The notes beneath the pieces were generated by a model, which saw nothing but the letters and a program-made list of their open reading frames with translations, was not told the origin of the DNA and made no database searches. Both the position numbers and the translations under genes were made by a program. A stretch of 54,037 bases of DNA, taken from Nocardioides sp. Lineage in GTDB: Bacteria; Actinomycetota; Actinomycetes; Propionibacteriales; Nocardioidaceae. Shown here one piece after another: positions 1 through 8,277 of the stretch. Positions within the stretch are counted from its first letter, which is position 1, and every line of letters starts with the position of its first letter. Where the stretch lies: assembly GCF_030655615.1 (NCBI RefSeq), contig NZ_JAURVJ010000156.1:1-54037 (forward strand), given 5' to 3'.

Positions 1-1564
1 CGACCTTGCGGCCCATGCCCTTGAAGACGTGGCTGATCATCCGCGACGTGGTCGTCTTGCCGTAGGTGCCGCTCACCGCCCCGATCGGGATCCGGCTCCT
101 GGCACCGGGCGGGACGAGCATGTCGACGACCGGCTTGGCGATGAACTGCGGCTCGCCGATGGTCGGGTGCGTGTGCATCCGGAAGCCGGGTGCCGCGTTG
201 ACCTCGCAGATCGCGCCGCCGGTCTCGCGCACGGGCTCGGTGATGTCGGGGCAGATGAAGTCGATGCCGGCGATGTCGAGGCCGACCATCCGGGCTGCTT
301 CCTCGGCGATCTCGACGTTCTCCGGGTGGGCCTCGAAGGTGCGGTCGATCGAGATTCCACCGGTCGACATGTTGCCGGTCAGAGCGAGCTTGATGTGGAT
401 GCCCTCGGGCGGCACGTCGGTCATCTCGAAGCCCTGCTCGCGCACCAGCAGCACGGCGGCGTCGTCGACCTTGATCCGGGTCAGCACCTTCTCGTGGCCC
501 ACACCGCGGCGCGGGTCGGCGTTGGCGGTGTCGACGAGCTGCTCGACGGTCGCGCTGCCGTCACCGGTGACCGAGGCCGGGACACGCTCGGCGATCGCGG
601 CGACGCGGCCGTCGATGATCAGGCAGCGGTAGTCCTTGCCGACGATCTGCGACTCGACCAGGATCAGCCCGCGCTTGGACTCCGACTGCGCGATCTCGAA
701 GGCCGCGCGGACGTCGTCCTCGTTCTCGTTGTCGAGGATCACTCCGCGGCCGTGGTTGCCGTCGAGCGGCTTGAGCACGACGGGGTAGCCGATCCGCTCG
801 GCCGCGCGGATCGCCTGCTCGACGGTGCGCATGACCTCCTGCTTGGGCACCGGCAGGCCGGCCGCGCCGAGCAGCGAGGTGGTGAGGTCCTTGTCGGAGG
901 CGATGTCGACGGCGATGGCGCTGGTGGCCGAGGTCATCGTGGCGCGGATGCGCTTGGCGTGGACGCCCTGGCCGAGCTGGACCAGGGAGTACTCGTTGAG
1001 CCGGATCCACGGGATGTCGCGCGAGACGGCCTCGTCGAGGATCGCCTGCGTCGAGGGGCCGAACGCCGAGCGCTGGGCCCGCTTGATGAACTCCTCGAGC
1101 GCCGCGTCCCAGTCGAACTCGGGGTCGGCCTCGACGAGGTGGTTGACCAGCCGGATCGCCAGGCGGGCGGCGGCGAGCCCGACCTTCTCGTCGGCGTAGC
1201 CGAAGATGACGTTGTAGAGCCCCTTCCGGCCCTTGACCCCGCGGGTCTTGCCGCGGCGGATGTCGTGGCCGACGACCTGCTGGAGGGCGAGCGCGGTGTG
1301 CTCGGCGACGTGGCCGAGCCAGGTGCCCTCGTTGAGCCGCTCGACGAAGCCGCCGCGCTTGCCACGCGAGCAGGAGTGCTCGCGCAGGCCGGGCAGCATC
1401 GTGAGGAGGTTGTCGGTGAAGCCCGGGATGGTGTTGGTGGGGTAGTCCTCGAGCGAGCCGAGGTCGACGACGAGGTGGATCGCCTTGTCGTAGGACCACA
1501 CGTTGGCGCCGCGGTAGACGCGGGTCTCGACGATCGACAGGTCGGGGGTGGGGCGCTCGCTCAT
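1..1564 (-). CDS. cphA: Cyanophycin synthetase, N-terminal and ATP-grasp part (runs off left edge)
   Basis: The gene makes cyanophycin (multi-L-arginyl-poly-L-aspartate) from Asp and Arg with ATP; cytoplasmic. About 521 of the usual 870-900 residues are visible. The N-terminal domain (about residues 1-160) is followed by an ATP-grasp region with VVLKPLDGNHGRGV and DYRCLIIDGRVAA, then EVNAAPGFRMH. The window edge cuts just after the P-loop of the Mur-ligase-like domain, read here as GTYGKTTTSR (the family usually has GTNGKTTT, so Asn to Tyr is a small oddity). The ATG overlaps the cphB stop by 4 bp (ATGA), so the two genes are translationally coupled. Family assignment is firm; the C-terminal half cannot be judged. 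Confidence 0.95.
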   Translation of the reverse strand, partial: MSERPTPDLSIVETRVYRGANVWSYDKAIHLVVDLGSLEDYPTNTIPGFTDNLLTMLPGLREHSCSRGKRGGFVERLNEGTWLGHVAEHTALALQQVVGHDIRRGKTRGVKGRKGLYNVIFGYADEKVGLAAARLAIRLVNHLVEADPEFDWDAALEEFIKRAQRSAFGPSTQAILDEAVSRDIPWIRLNEYSLVQLGQGVHAKRIRATMTSATSAIAVDIASDKDLTTSLLGAAGLPVPKQEVMRTVEQAIRAAERIGYPVVLKPLDGNHGRGVILDNENEDDVRAAFEIAQSESKRGLILVESQIVGKDYRCLIIDGRVAAIAERVPASVTGDGSATVEQLVDTANADPRRGVGHEKVLTRIKVDDAAVLLVREQGFEMTDVPPEGIHIKLALTGNMSTGGISIDRTFEAHPENVEIAEEAARMVGLDIAGIDFICPDITEPVRETGGAICEVNAAPGFRMHTHPTIGEPQFIAKPVVDMLVPPGARSRIPIGAVSGTYGKTTTSRMISHVFKGMGRKV

Positions 1565-2550
1565 GTCGTTGCTCCGTCCTTCTTGTCGCGGGGGCCCCTG
1601 CTGCGGGCCAGCCGGCGCTTGAGGGTGCTGGGGTCGGCGTCCGCGGCGGCGATGTCGCGGGCGAGTCGGCGCAGGTCCTGGCCGGCCTCGGCCATCTCGG
1701 CGGCCTCGGTCGGGTCGACCGTCGCAGCCGGGGGGACCAGGGTGCGGGTCGTGAGGTCGAAGGCGGACCCGGCGGGGAGCACGTGCAGGACCACCCCGCT
1801 GGCCAGGATCGGCGAGGACCGCCGGGCCTCGAAGGCGTTGGTCGTGATCCGGGCCGGGTCCATGATCGTGACCGCACCCCGGCCCAGGACCCGGAGGACC
1901 TCGTGGTCGGGCTGGTCGTCGGTCCCGGCCGGGAACGCCTCGACGACGGCCGCGGTGTCCTCGTCGACGCCGATGCCGAGCAGCTGGGGCGACTGGGCGA
2001 CGATCATCAGCAGGCGACCGTAGCGGTTGCGCTGGTCGAAGTGCTGGTCGATCACCGACGACTCGAGCAGCCCCAGGCCGGCCGCGACCTGGGTCATCCG
2101 CTGCTTGGGCGTCGCCCCCGGGCCGCCGAACGCGACCATGTGGCTCGACTGGATGCTCGCGCCCGCCGACGTTCCGGCGATGACCACGCCGCGCTCGCGG
2201 GCGGCGACGATCTCGTCGCCCAGCGGGGTGCCGCAGACGATCGCCGAGAGCTTGAGCTGGTTGCCACCGGTCATGAAGATCCCGGTCACGTCGTCCAGCT
2301 TCTTGACCAGGTCGGGGTCGTGGGCGTCCTCGCGGGACTCCGGGCGGATGGCGACGACCTCGGCCGCGCCCTCGCGGCGGAAGAGGGCGTCATAGACCTC
2401 GACGACCTCCGGACCGAGGGAGGAGGCCGTCGGCACCACCGCGATCCGGGCCTCGGGACCGCCGGAGGCGGTGACGAACTCCTTGAGGATCGTCCGACGG
2501 CGCAGCTTGTCCTCCGCGCCGCCGATGATCATGAGTGGACCGGAAGGCAT
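1561..2550 (-). CDS. cphB: Cyanophycinase
   Basis: Serine peptidase of family S51 that cuts cyanophycin to beta-Asp-Arg dipeptides; the cytoplasmic form, since no signal peptide is visible. The protein starts MPSGPLMIIGGAEDK; the nucleophile elbow GTSAGAS places the catalytic serine at residue 128, and FMTGGNQLKL and VIDQHFDQRNR are other family blocks. At 329 residues it is about 55 longer than typical cyanophycinases, the extra being a charged C-terminal tail (LKRRLARSRGPRDKK). The ATG at 2550 is preferred over an upstream in-frame start because a TAGGGT box lies 7 nt upstream. It is first in the cphB-cphA operon, so degradation and synthesis share a transcript. Confidence 0.94.
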   Translation of the reverse strand: MPSGPLMIIGGAEDKLRRRTILKEFVTASGGPEARIAVVPTASSLGPEVVEVYDALFRREGAAEVVAIRPESREDAHDPDLVKKLDDVTGIFMTGGNQLKLSAIVCGTPLGDEIVAARERGVVIAGTSAGASIQSSHMVAFGGPGATPKQRMTQVAAGLGLLESSVIDQHFDQRNRYGRLLMIVAQSPQLLGIGVDEDTAAVVEAFPAGTDDQPDHEVLRVLGRGAVTIMDPARITTNAFEARRSSPILASGVVLHVLPAGSAFDLTTRTLVPPAATVDPTEAAEMAEAGQDLRRLARDIAAADADPSTLKRRLARSRGPRDKKDGATT

Positions 2551-2557
2551 GGCGACC

Positions 2558-2563
2558 ACCCTA
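2558..2563 (-). promoter_or_regulatory. Leaderless -10 box for cphB
   Basis: TAGGGT on the minus strand, 7 nt before the cphB ATG, with no Shine-Dalgarno sequence. Confidence 0.6.
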
Positions 2564-2643
2564 GTGACCGCCGCGGCGGACGACCGGCCGGGCGTGGCTG
2601 TCCGGCGCCCGCGACGGCGGCCCGGGACGCGTCGGCGACTGGC

Positions 2644-2649
2644 TAGGAT
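2644..2649 (+). promoter_or_regulatory. Possible -10 box for the gene at 2716
   Basis: TAGGAT about 66 nt before the GTG at 2716. No start codon follows at leaderless distance, so a leadered transcript would be implied. Weak evidence. Confidence 0.3.
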
Positions 2650-2715
2650 GCGCTCCGATCGTCCAGCCAACGGGACAGGGCCGGCCGAGCGAGTCCCTCC
2701 TCCACCTCCTCGAAC

Positions 2716-3948
2716 GTGAGCACCGTGTCCCTACGTGAAATGCTGTACGACGGCCTCGACATGGTCGGGGTGTTCCACCCCGTGTCGCCTGACGCGATCG
2801 CGGCCCTGCCGGACGCGCTGGCCGCGCACGTCGCCGAGCCCGCAGGCAAGCCGCTGTGGCGCCGACCGGCCCGCCGCCGACGCTGGGGGCACCGCCGCGT
2901 CGGTGCCGTGTCGCTCGCCCGCGGGTGCGTCGTCATCCACCCCGGGCCGATGGGCCCGGCCGAGCTCGCCCTGACGGCGCAGCGCCGCGGCTACGTCGGC
3001 CTCCCGATCGCCATCCACGTCGCGGGCGACACGGTGGCCGTCATGCTCCCGCACGACCTGTTCGACGGCGCGTCCGGCTGGGACCAGGTCGAGCGCATCG
3101 TGCAGCACGCCACGGCGACGCCGCGGGGCGAGCAACCTCCACGGCTGGCGTTCCCGGTGGCCGCCTCGCTGCGTCACAGCGGGCTGCTCCGAGGGGCGGC
3201 GCAGAGCGAGGTGCGGGCGACCCGGCGCGCTGCGGAGCGTGGAACGACCGTCGCACCGCAGGCCGACCCGCCGCTGCTCATCGACGACCAGCGACGCGTC
3301 GACGGCCTGCACACCGTCTGGATCGACGCCGGGCAGCGCCAACGGCTCCTGGGCGCCCTGCAGCCCTCCGACGAGGCCACCGGACGCCCACGCCAGACCC
3401 TGCACATGCGGCTCACCGGTCTCGTGCTCGAGGCGGTCGCCGAGGCCGTGGAGCCCGGTCTCGACCTGCGGGTCCGGATGAACATCGACGCCCGGCGCTA
3501 CGCCCCGCCGGGCCGGCAGGTCCTGGGACCCTTCGCCACGCCCTACCCGGTGGGCACCCTGCGCACCATCGACACGAACCCCTCCGCGCTCGGTGCCGAG
3601 CTCAAGGGCGTCCTCGACTCCCGGGCGCCGCTCTGGGCCGTGGTGGCCAACCTGGTCGGCTACGTCCGGGGTCGGGTCCGCCACCCGCTGACCGGCCCTC
3701 CCGTGGCACCTGGCCGCAGCAGCTTCGACCTCGGGATCTCGATCCTCCCGGCTCGGTTGCCGGCGTCCTTCTGGGCCGCCGGCGACCCGACCAACGCAGT
3801 GCTGCTGCTCCACCCCCGCCAGCCCAGCGACCCCTACGTGCAGATCGCCCAGGTCCAGGGCGGCGTCGTCATCACGTTGTGGGACGAGACGGGCCTCGTC
3901 GACGCCGACGTCTTCGTCGGGTCACTGCGCGCCCGGATCGGCGACTAG
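2716..3948 (+). CDS. Condensation-domain/WES-like acyltransferase family protein
   Basis: A 410-residue protein with the CoA-dependent acyltransferase signature HxxxDG, seen as PHDLFDGAS (His113, Asp117, Gly118), as in NRPS condensation domains, wax ester synthases and PapA-like enzymes. A second family-like region is near FDLGISILPARLPA in the C-terminal half. There is no adenylation or carrier domain next to it, so a free-standing acyl transfer is more likely than NRPS work; the substrate is unknown. The GTG at 2716 has only a poor upstream purine stretch; GTG 2725 is an alternative start. It ends 10 bp before the SixA gene, whose promoter box overlaps this stop codon. Confidence 0.7.
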   Translation: MSTVSLREMLYDGLDMVGVFHPVSPDAIAALPDALAAHVAEPAGKPLWRRPARRRRWGHRRVGAVSLARGCVVIHPGPMGPAELALTAQRRGYVGLPIAIHVAGDTVAVMLPHDLFDGASGWDQVERIVQHATATPRGEQPPRLAFPVAASLRHSGLLRGAAQSEVRATRRAAERGTTVAPQADPPLLIDDQRRVDGLHTVWIDAGQRQRLLGALQPSDEATGRPRQTLHMRLTGLVLEAVAEAVEPGLDLRVRMNIDARRYAPPGRQVLGPFATPYPVGTLRTIDTNPSALGAELKGVLDSRAPLWAVVANLVGYVRGRVRHPLTGPPVAPGRSSFDLGISILPARLPASFWAAGDPTNAVLLLHPRQPSDPYVQIAQVQGGVVITLWDETGLVDADVFVGSLRARIGD

Positions 3949-3951
3949 GGT
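3946..3951 (+). promoter_or_regulatory. Leaderless -10 box for sixA-like gene
   Basis: TAGGGT, 7 nt before the ATG at 3959. Its TAG is also the stop codon of the preceding gene. Confidence 0.6.
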
Positions 3952-3958
3952 CTGCGCC

Positions 3959-4480
3959 ATGGCTGAGCCCCTCCGGACCCTGGTCGTCATGCGTCACGCG
4001 AAGGCGGAGCCGGCGGCGGCGACCGACTTCGAGCGCCCCCTCTCGGCCCGCGGGCACGACGACGCGGTGGACGCCGGCTCCTGGCTCCGCGACCACGAGA
4101 TCGTCCCGGACAGGGCCCTCGTGTCGGCGGCCCTCCGCACCCGCGAGACCTGGCAGCACCTGAGCGACGGCGCCGGCTGGGACCTGGCGCCCGAGCTCGA
4201 CGAGGGGCTCTACGCCGCCGACGTCGACACCGCGCTCGACCTGGTCCGCCTGCTGCCCGACGACGTCACGACCGCCGTCGTGGTCGGGCACAACCCGACG
4301 ATGGCGTCGCTGGCCCAGCTGCTCGACGACGGTGAGGGCGACGACGACGCCACCGCCGAGATGACCATCGGCACCTTCCCGACGACCGCGGCCGCGGTCC
4401 TCACCTTCGCGGGCCCGTGGGCCGACCTGGGCCAGGGCACCGCGAGCCTGGCCGCCTACCACGTCGGCCGGGCTGGCTGA
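3959..4480 (+). CDS. SixA-like phosphohistidine phosphatase (histidine phosphatase superfamily)
   Basis: A 173-residue branch-1 histidine phosphatase. The catalytic RHG-type motif appears as VVMRHAKAE (Arg12, His13) and the second active-site histidine lies in VVVGHNPTM (near residue 111). The AKA after RH is typical of SixA proteins, which dephosphorylate phosphohistidine; the target here is unknown. It is separated by 10 bp from the acyltransferase gene but has its own probable promoter. An acidic insertion (DDGEGDDD) precedes the C-terminal part. The start is well fixed by the upstream box. Confidence 0.85.
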   Translation: MAEPLRTLVVMRHAKAEPAAATDFERPLSARGHDDAVDAGSWLRDHEIVPDRALVSAALRTRETWQHLSDGAGWDLAPELDEGLYAADVDTALDLVRLLPDDVTTAVVVGHNPTMASLAQLLDDGEGDDDATAEMTIGTFPTTAAAVLTFAGPWADLGQGTASLAAYHVGRAG

Positions 4481-4537
4481 CGCTCCGGCTGACGCTTCGG
4501 CGACCGACCGTCCGTACGCGGGCGGACCCGCCGCGAC

Positions 4538-5332
4538 TCAGGGCAGGATCGCGTCGACGTACCCGCCGTCGACGCGGAGCGCCCCGCCCGTCGTCGCCGA
4601 CGCCAGGTCGGAGGCCAGGTAGGTGCACAGGTGGGCGATCTCATCGGGCTCGATGAGCCGCTGGATCAGTGACTGCGGGCGGTGCTTGCGCATGAACTCG
4701 CGCTGCGCCTCGTCGAACGGCAGCTCGTCACCGACCAGCTCGGCGAGGAAGTCCTCGACGCCCTCGGTGTGGGTCGGTCCGGCGATGACGGCGTTGACCG
4801 TGACGCCGGTGCCGGCCGCCGCCTTGGCGTAGCCGCGCGAGACCGCCAGCAGCGCGGTCTTGGTCATCCCGTAGTGGACCATCTCCTCGGGGATCACCAC
4901 CGCGGAGTCGCTGCAGATGAACTGCACCCGGCCCCAGCCCTGCTCGATCATCCGCGGCAGGTAGGCACGGGTCAGGCGCACGGCCGACAGCACGTTGACC
5001 TCGAAGTAGCGGCGCCACTCGTCGTCGTCGACCTCGAGGACCGGCTTGGCGCCGAAGATGCCGAGGTTGTTGACCAGGACGTCGACGTCGGGGGCCGCCG
5101 CCACCAGGACGTCAGCGCCCTCGGCGGTCGCGACGTCGGCAGCCACCGCCAGGACGTCGGCGTCCGCCCCGGCCTCGCGGACGGCCTCGGCGGCCCGGGC
5201 GCACCGCTCCTCCGACCGGCCGTTGACCACGACCCGGGCGCCGGCGCGGGCGAGCCCGGTCGCGATGGCGAGCCCGATGCCCTGCGTCGACCCGGTGACC
5301 GCGGCGGTCCTGCCCTGCAGTGAGATCTCCAT
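4538..5332 (-). CDS. SDR family oxidoreductase
   Basis: A classical short-chain dehydrogenase/reductase of 264 residues. The Rossmann motif TGSTQGIG is near residue 14, NNLGIFG follows as the NNAG-type element, and the catalytic site is YGMTK (Tyr-x3-Lys) preceded by a serine in CSDSAVV. The C-terminus DGGYVDAIL is typical. Neighbours do not reveal the substrate. The ATG at 5332 has a weak CATGCT box 6 nt upstream; much longer in-frame extensions are read-through over the divergent gene's promoter. Confidence 0.88.
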   Translation of the reverse strand: MEISLQGRTAAVTGSTQGIGLAIATGLARAGARVVVNGRSEERCARAAEAVREAGADADVLAVAADVATAEGADVLVAAAPDVDVLVNNLGIFGAKPVLEVDDDEWRRYFEVNVLSAVRLTRAYLPRMIEQGWGRVQFICSDSAVVIPEEMVHYGMTKTALLAVSRGYAKAAAGTGVTVNAVIAGPTHTEGVEDFLAELVGDELPFDEAQREFMRKHRPQSLIQRLIEPDEIAHLCTYLASDLASATTGGALRVDGGYVDAILP

Positions 5333-5338
5333 GCCGCC

Positions 5339-5344
5339 AGCATG
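5339..5344 (-). promoter_or_regulatory. Weak leaderless -10 box for SDR gene
   Basis: CATGCT on the minus strand, 6 nt before the ATG at 5332. Confidence 0.35.
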
Positions 5345-5382
5345 CCGCGAAGGCCTCCGGGGTGGGTCGGTCGAGCCCCAAC

Positions 5383-5388
5383 TAGGCT
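5383..5388 (+). promoter_or_regulatory. Leaderless -10 box for the holin/phosphatase fusion gene
   Basis: TAGGCT, 7 nt before the GTG at 5396. Confidence 0.6.
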
Positions 5389-5395
5389 GCGCACC

Positions 5396-7468
5396 GTGGG
5401 TGGACGCGGATCTGTGAGCAGGCGGAGCACCCTCGCCGCCCGCCAGATCACCCGCTTCCGGCCGTCGGTGGCCTGGCTGCGGGGCGTGCTGCGGTCGTTC
5501 CTCGTCTCGTTCCTGGCCCTGGCCCTCACCCTCTGGCTCGTGCCGGGGCAGCAGGTGCCCGAGGACGGCACCGTGTCGGTCGCCTCGCTCGTGGTGGTCG
5601 TGCTCCTGGTCGGAGCGCTGCTGCGCCCGCTGCTCACCCGGCTGACCGTCATCACCGGGGTCTTCGGCCTGCTGCTGACCGGGTTCCTCGCCCAGAGCCT
5701 GGTCCTCGGCGTCGCGCTGGCACTGGTGCCGTCGATCGAGCCCATCGACTTCCCCGAGATCGTCGTCGTCGCCTGGCTGGTCGCCGTCGTCGCCGCGGTC
5801 CTCAACTGGACCGTCGACGCGTCGAGCGAGGAGGTCCACCTCGGGCAGGTGCTGGGCCGGGCCGTCCGCACGGCCCGACGTACGGACGTCAGCGGACCGG
5901 GCCTGCTCGTCGTCCAGCTCGACGGCGTCGCCGAGCCGCTGCTGCGCCAGGCGGCCGCCTCCGGCGCGATCCCGTTCCTGACCCGGACCCTGCGCTCGGG
6001 CAGTCACCGCCTGCGCGGCTGGCACACCGGGGTCCCGTCGACGACCCCCGCCGGCCAGGCCGTGCTCCTGCACGGGGCGGAGCTCGCGATCCCGGCGTTC
6101 CGCTGGTACGACAAGACGCGTGGTCGGGTGCTCCAGTGCAGCCGGCCGGCCGACGCCGCCGAGGCCGAGGCCGACCTCAGCGACGGACGCGGCCTGCTCG
6201 CCGACGGGGGAGCCAGCGTCGCCAACCTGTTCTCGGGCGACGCGCCGTTGCGCGCCCTGACGATGAGCCACGCCCGGCTGCCGGGGAGCGAGCCGGGAGC
6301 CGCACAGTTCGCCGCGTCGCGCAGCGGCTTCGTGCGCTCGGTCGTCCTGTTCGCCGGCCAGATCGTGGCCGAGTGGTACCAGGGCCGTCGCCAGCGCTAC
6401 CGCGACGTGCTGCCGCGCGTGCACCGCGGCGGGTCGTTCGTCTTCCTGCGCGGCCTCACGACCGTCGTCCTCAAGGACCTCAGCGTCGCCATCGTCGCCG
6501 AGCAGATGGCGCGCGGCGTGCCCGTCGTCTACGTCGACTTCGTCGACTACGACGAGGTCGCCCACCATGCCGGGCCGACGCGGCCGGAGACGATGCGCAC
6601 GCTCGAGAGCCTCGACCGCGTGCTGCAGTTCTTCGCCGAGCTCGCCGGCGAGGTCGGCCGCGACTACGAGATCGCCGTCGTCTCCGACCACGGTCAGACC
6701 CAGGGCAGCACCTACCTCCAGCTCTCGGGGCGATCGCTCGCCGACGCGGTCCGCGACATCGTCGAGTGCGAGGTCGACGCCGGCGGTGAGTCCGCCGAGG
6801 TGATGGGCCCGGCCAACCTGCTGACCGCCAGCGGTGCCGCCCAGCCCGTACGCCGCCTCATCGACCGTCGCACGCGTCAGGCCGACGCCCCCCAGGACGG
6901 CCAGGCGGCCGTGCAGGTCGTCGCCTCGGGCAGCATCGCCCACCTCTACCTGCCCGACCGTCCCGGTCGCCTGACCCGCGAGGACGTCGACGCGGCCTTG
7001 CCGACGCTGCTCCCCGGGCTCCGCGACCTCGAGCACGTCGGGGTCGTGCTGACCCGGCGCGCCGACGGCGCCGTGGTCGTCGAGAACGCCCACGGCCACC
7101 GGGTCCTGAGTGCCGCGGGCGAGCTCGACGGCGAGGGCGCCGATCCGCTGGCGCCCTACGGCGACGGGGCGGCGGCCGACCTGCTGCTCCTCGACACCCG
7201 CCGCCACGTGGGCGACGTCGTCGTGCTCGGCCGCTACGACCCGTCCCTGGGCGAGGTCGCGGCGTTCGAGGAGCTGGTGGGCTCCCACGGCGGGCTCGGC
7301 GGCTGGCAGACCGAGGCGCTGCTCGTCCACCCGGCCGGCTGGTCGGTCCCCGACGGCCCGCTCACCGGCCTCGACGTCCACCGGCTGCTCGTCGGCCGGC
7401 TGGTCGAGCTCGGGCTGCGTCGGTCCGAGCCGGTCACGTCGGACGAGCTCGTGGGGTCGGGGCGTTGA
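5396..7468 (+). CDS. Membrane protein: phage-holin-like N-terminus fused to alkaline-phosphatase-superfamily domain
   Basis: A 690-residue protein. Residues about 28-140 hold four hydrophobic segments resembling the phage holin family 4 fold. From about 168 an alkaline-phosphatase/phosphodiesterase domain begins: LLVVQLDGVAEPLL carries the first metal-binding Asp (Asp176), GVPSTTPAGQ the likely Thr nucleophile (Thr216/217), DFVDYDEVAHHAGP and VVSDHGQTQG the remaining metal ligands. It probably hydrolyses a phosphoester near the membrane; whether the catalytic domain faces in or out is not evident. The TTG of the next gene overlaps its stop, so it is translationally coupled to an MBL hydrolase and a DedA protein. 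Confidence 0.82.
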   Translation: MGGRGSVSRRSTLAARQITRFRPSVAWLRGVLRSFLVSFLALALTLWLVPGQQVPEDGTVSVASLVVVVLLVGALLRPLLTRLTVITGVFGLLLTGFLAQSLVLGVALALVPSIEPIDFPEIVVVAWLVAVVAAVLNWTVDASSEEVHLGQVLGRAVRTARRTDVSGPGLLVVQLDGVAEPLLRQAAASGAIPFLTRTLRSGSHRLRGWHTGVPSTTPAGQAVLLHGAELAIPAFRWYDKTRGRVLQCSRPADAAEAEADLSDGRGLLADGGASVANLFSGDAPLRALTMSHARLPGSEPGAAQFAASRSGFVRSVVLFAGQIVAEWYQGRRQRYRDVLPRVHRGGSFVFLRGLTTVVLKDLSVAIVAEQMARGVPVVYVDFVDYDEVAHHAGPTRPETMRTLESLDRVLQFFAELAGEVGRDYEIAVVSDHGQTQGSTYLQLSGRSLADAVRDIVECEVDAGGESAEVMGPANLLTASGAAQPVRRLIDRRTRQADAPQDGQAAVQVVASGSIAHLYLPDRPGRLTREDVDAALPTLLPGLRDLEHVGVVLTRRADGAVVVENAHGHRVLSAAGELDGEGADPLAPYGDGAAADLLLLDTRRHVGDVVVLGRYDPSLGEVAAFEELVGSHGGLGGWQTEALLVHPAGWSVPDGPLTGLDVHRLLVGRLVELGLRRSEPVTSDELVGSGR

Positions 7469-8277
7469 GCGCCGTCACCTGGTGGGGCCACTCGTCGATG
7501 ACCCTCGAGCTGGGCTCGGCCAAGGTCGCCACCGACCCGCTGATGACCCGACGTCTCTACCACCTGCGACGCGCCGTGCCCGAGCCCCCGGAGGCGGCCT
7601 CGCAGGCCGACGTGGTGCTCATCTCGCACCTCCACCACGACCATCTGCACCTCCCGTCGCTGCGCCGGTTCGCCGCCGACGTACCCGTCGTCGTGCCGCG
7701 CGGGTCCGGCGCCGCGGTCAGGGGCCTTTCCTCGCGCGAGCTGGTCGAGGTCGAGCCCGGCGACACCGTCGAGGTGGCCGGCGTGCGCGTCGAGGTGCTG
7801 CCGGCGACCCACGACGGCCGGCGCGACACGTTCACCCGCAGCCACCGCGACGTCCCCGCCATCGGCTTCCGCTTCACCGACGGCGAGACCAGCGTCTGGT
7901 ACCCCGGCGACACCGGCGTCCGGCCCGACTTCGCCGACATCGCCCCGGTCGACCTGGCCGCCGTCCCGATCGGCGGCTGGGGCCCGACCCTGGGCGACGA
8001 GCACCTCGACCCCGAGGAGGCCGTGGCCGCTGTCGCCGCGGTCGGCGCCCGCTGGGCCGTCGCCGTGCACTACGGGACCTACTGGCCGCTCGCGCTCCGA
8101 CGCCTCAAGCCGGCCAACCACCACCAGCTGTTCGTGACGCCCCCGCAGCGCTTCCACCGGGCGGCCGCCGAGCGGGGGCTCGACGCCGTCACGCTGACAC
8201 CGGCCTTCGGCGAGCGGGTCCCGCTCACCACCCGCCCGACCGGCACCGCCTCCGACTCCCTCCCCGGCACCGCGTGA
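7465..8277 (+). CDS. MBL-fold metallo-hydrolase (UlaG-like)
   Basis: A 270-residue metallo-beta-lactamase-fold hydrolase. The metal motif HxHxDH is SHLHHDH (residues 54-60); later ligands are in ATHDGRRD and WYPGDTG. The layout with a short N-terminal TWWGHSS strand is typical of UlaG-like or N-acyl-phosphatidylethanolamine phospholipase-D-like hydrolases. The start is a TTG overlapping the upstream TGA (TTGA), the only start consistent with the WWGHSS N-terminus. Its GTGA stop overlap couples it to the DedA gene. The physiological substrate is unknown; the neighbouring phosphatase and DedA suggest lipid or envelope chemistry (inference). Confidence 0.85.
   Translation: MSAVTWWGHSSMTLELGSAKVATDPLMTRRLYHLRRAVPEPPEAASQADVVLISHLHHDHLHLPSLRRFAADVPVVVPRGSGAAVRGLSSRELVEVEPGDTVEVAGVRVEVLPATHDGRRDTFTRSHRDVPAIGFRFTDGETSVWYPGDTGVRPDFADIAPVDLAAVPIGGWGPTLGDEHLDPEEAVAAVAAVGARWAVAVHYGTYWPLALRRLKPANHHQLFVTPPQRFHRAAAERGLDAVTLTPAFGERVPLTTRPTGTASDSLPGTA

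Noticed and set aside
29-2023. Long plus-strand open frame over cphA/cphB
   Set aside because: It is the antisense shadow of high-GC genes; the translation is Asp/Arg/Val-rich with no family signal, while the minus strand encodes clear CphA and CphB.
5396-5816. Prophage remnant because of the holin-like domain
   Set aside because: The holin-like segment is fused to a phosphatase in an ordinary chromosomal operon; no other phage genes are present.
5342-7381. Very long minus-strand frame extending the SDR through the phosphatase gene
   Set aside because: The SDR motif set begins only at 5332; the upstream part is a shadow of the plus-strand holin/phosphatase gene.
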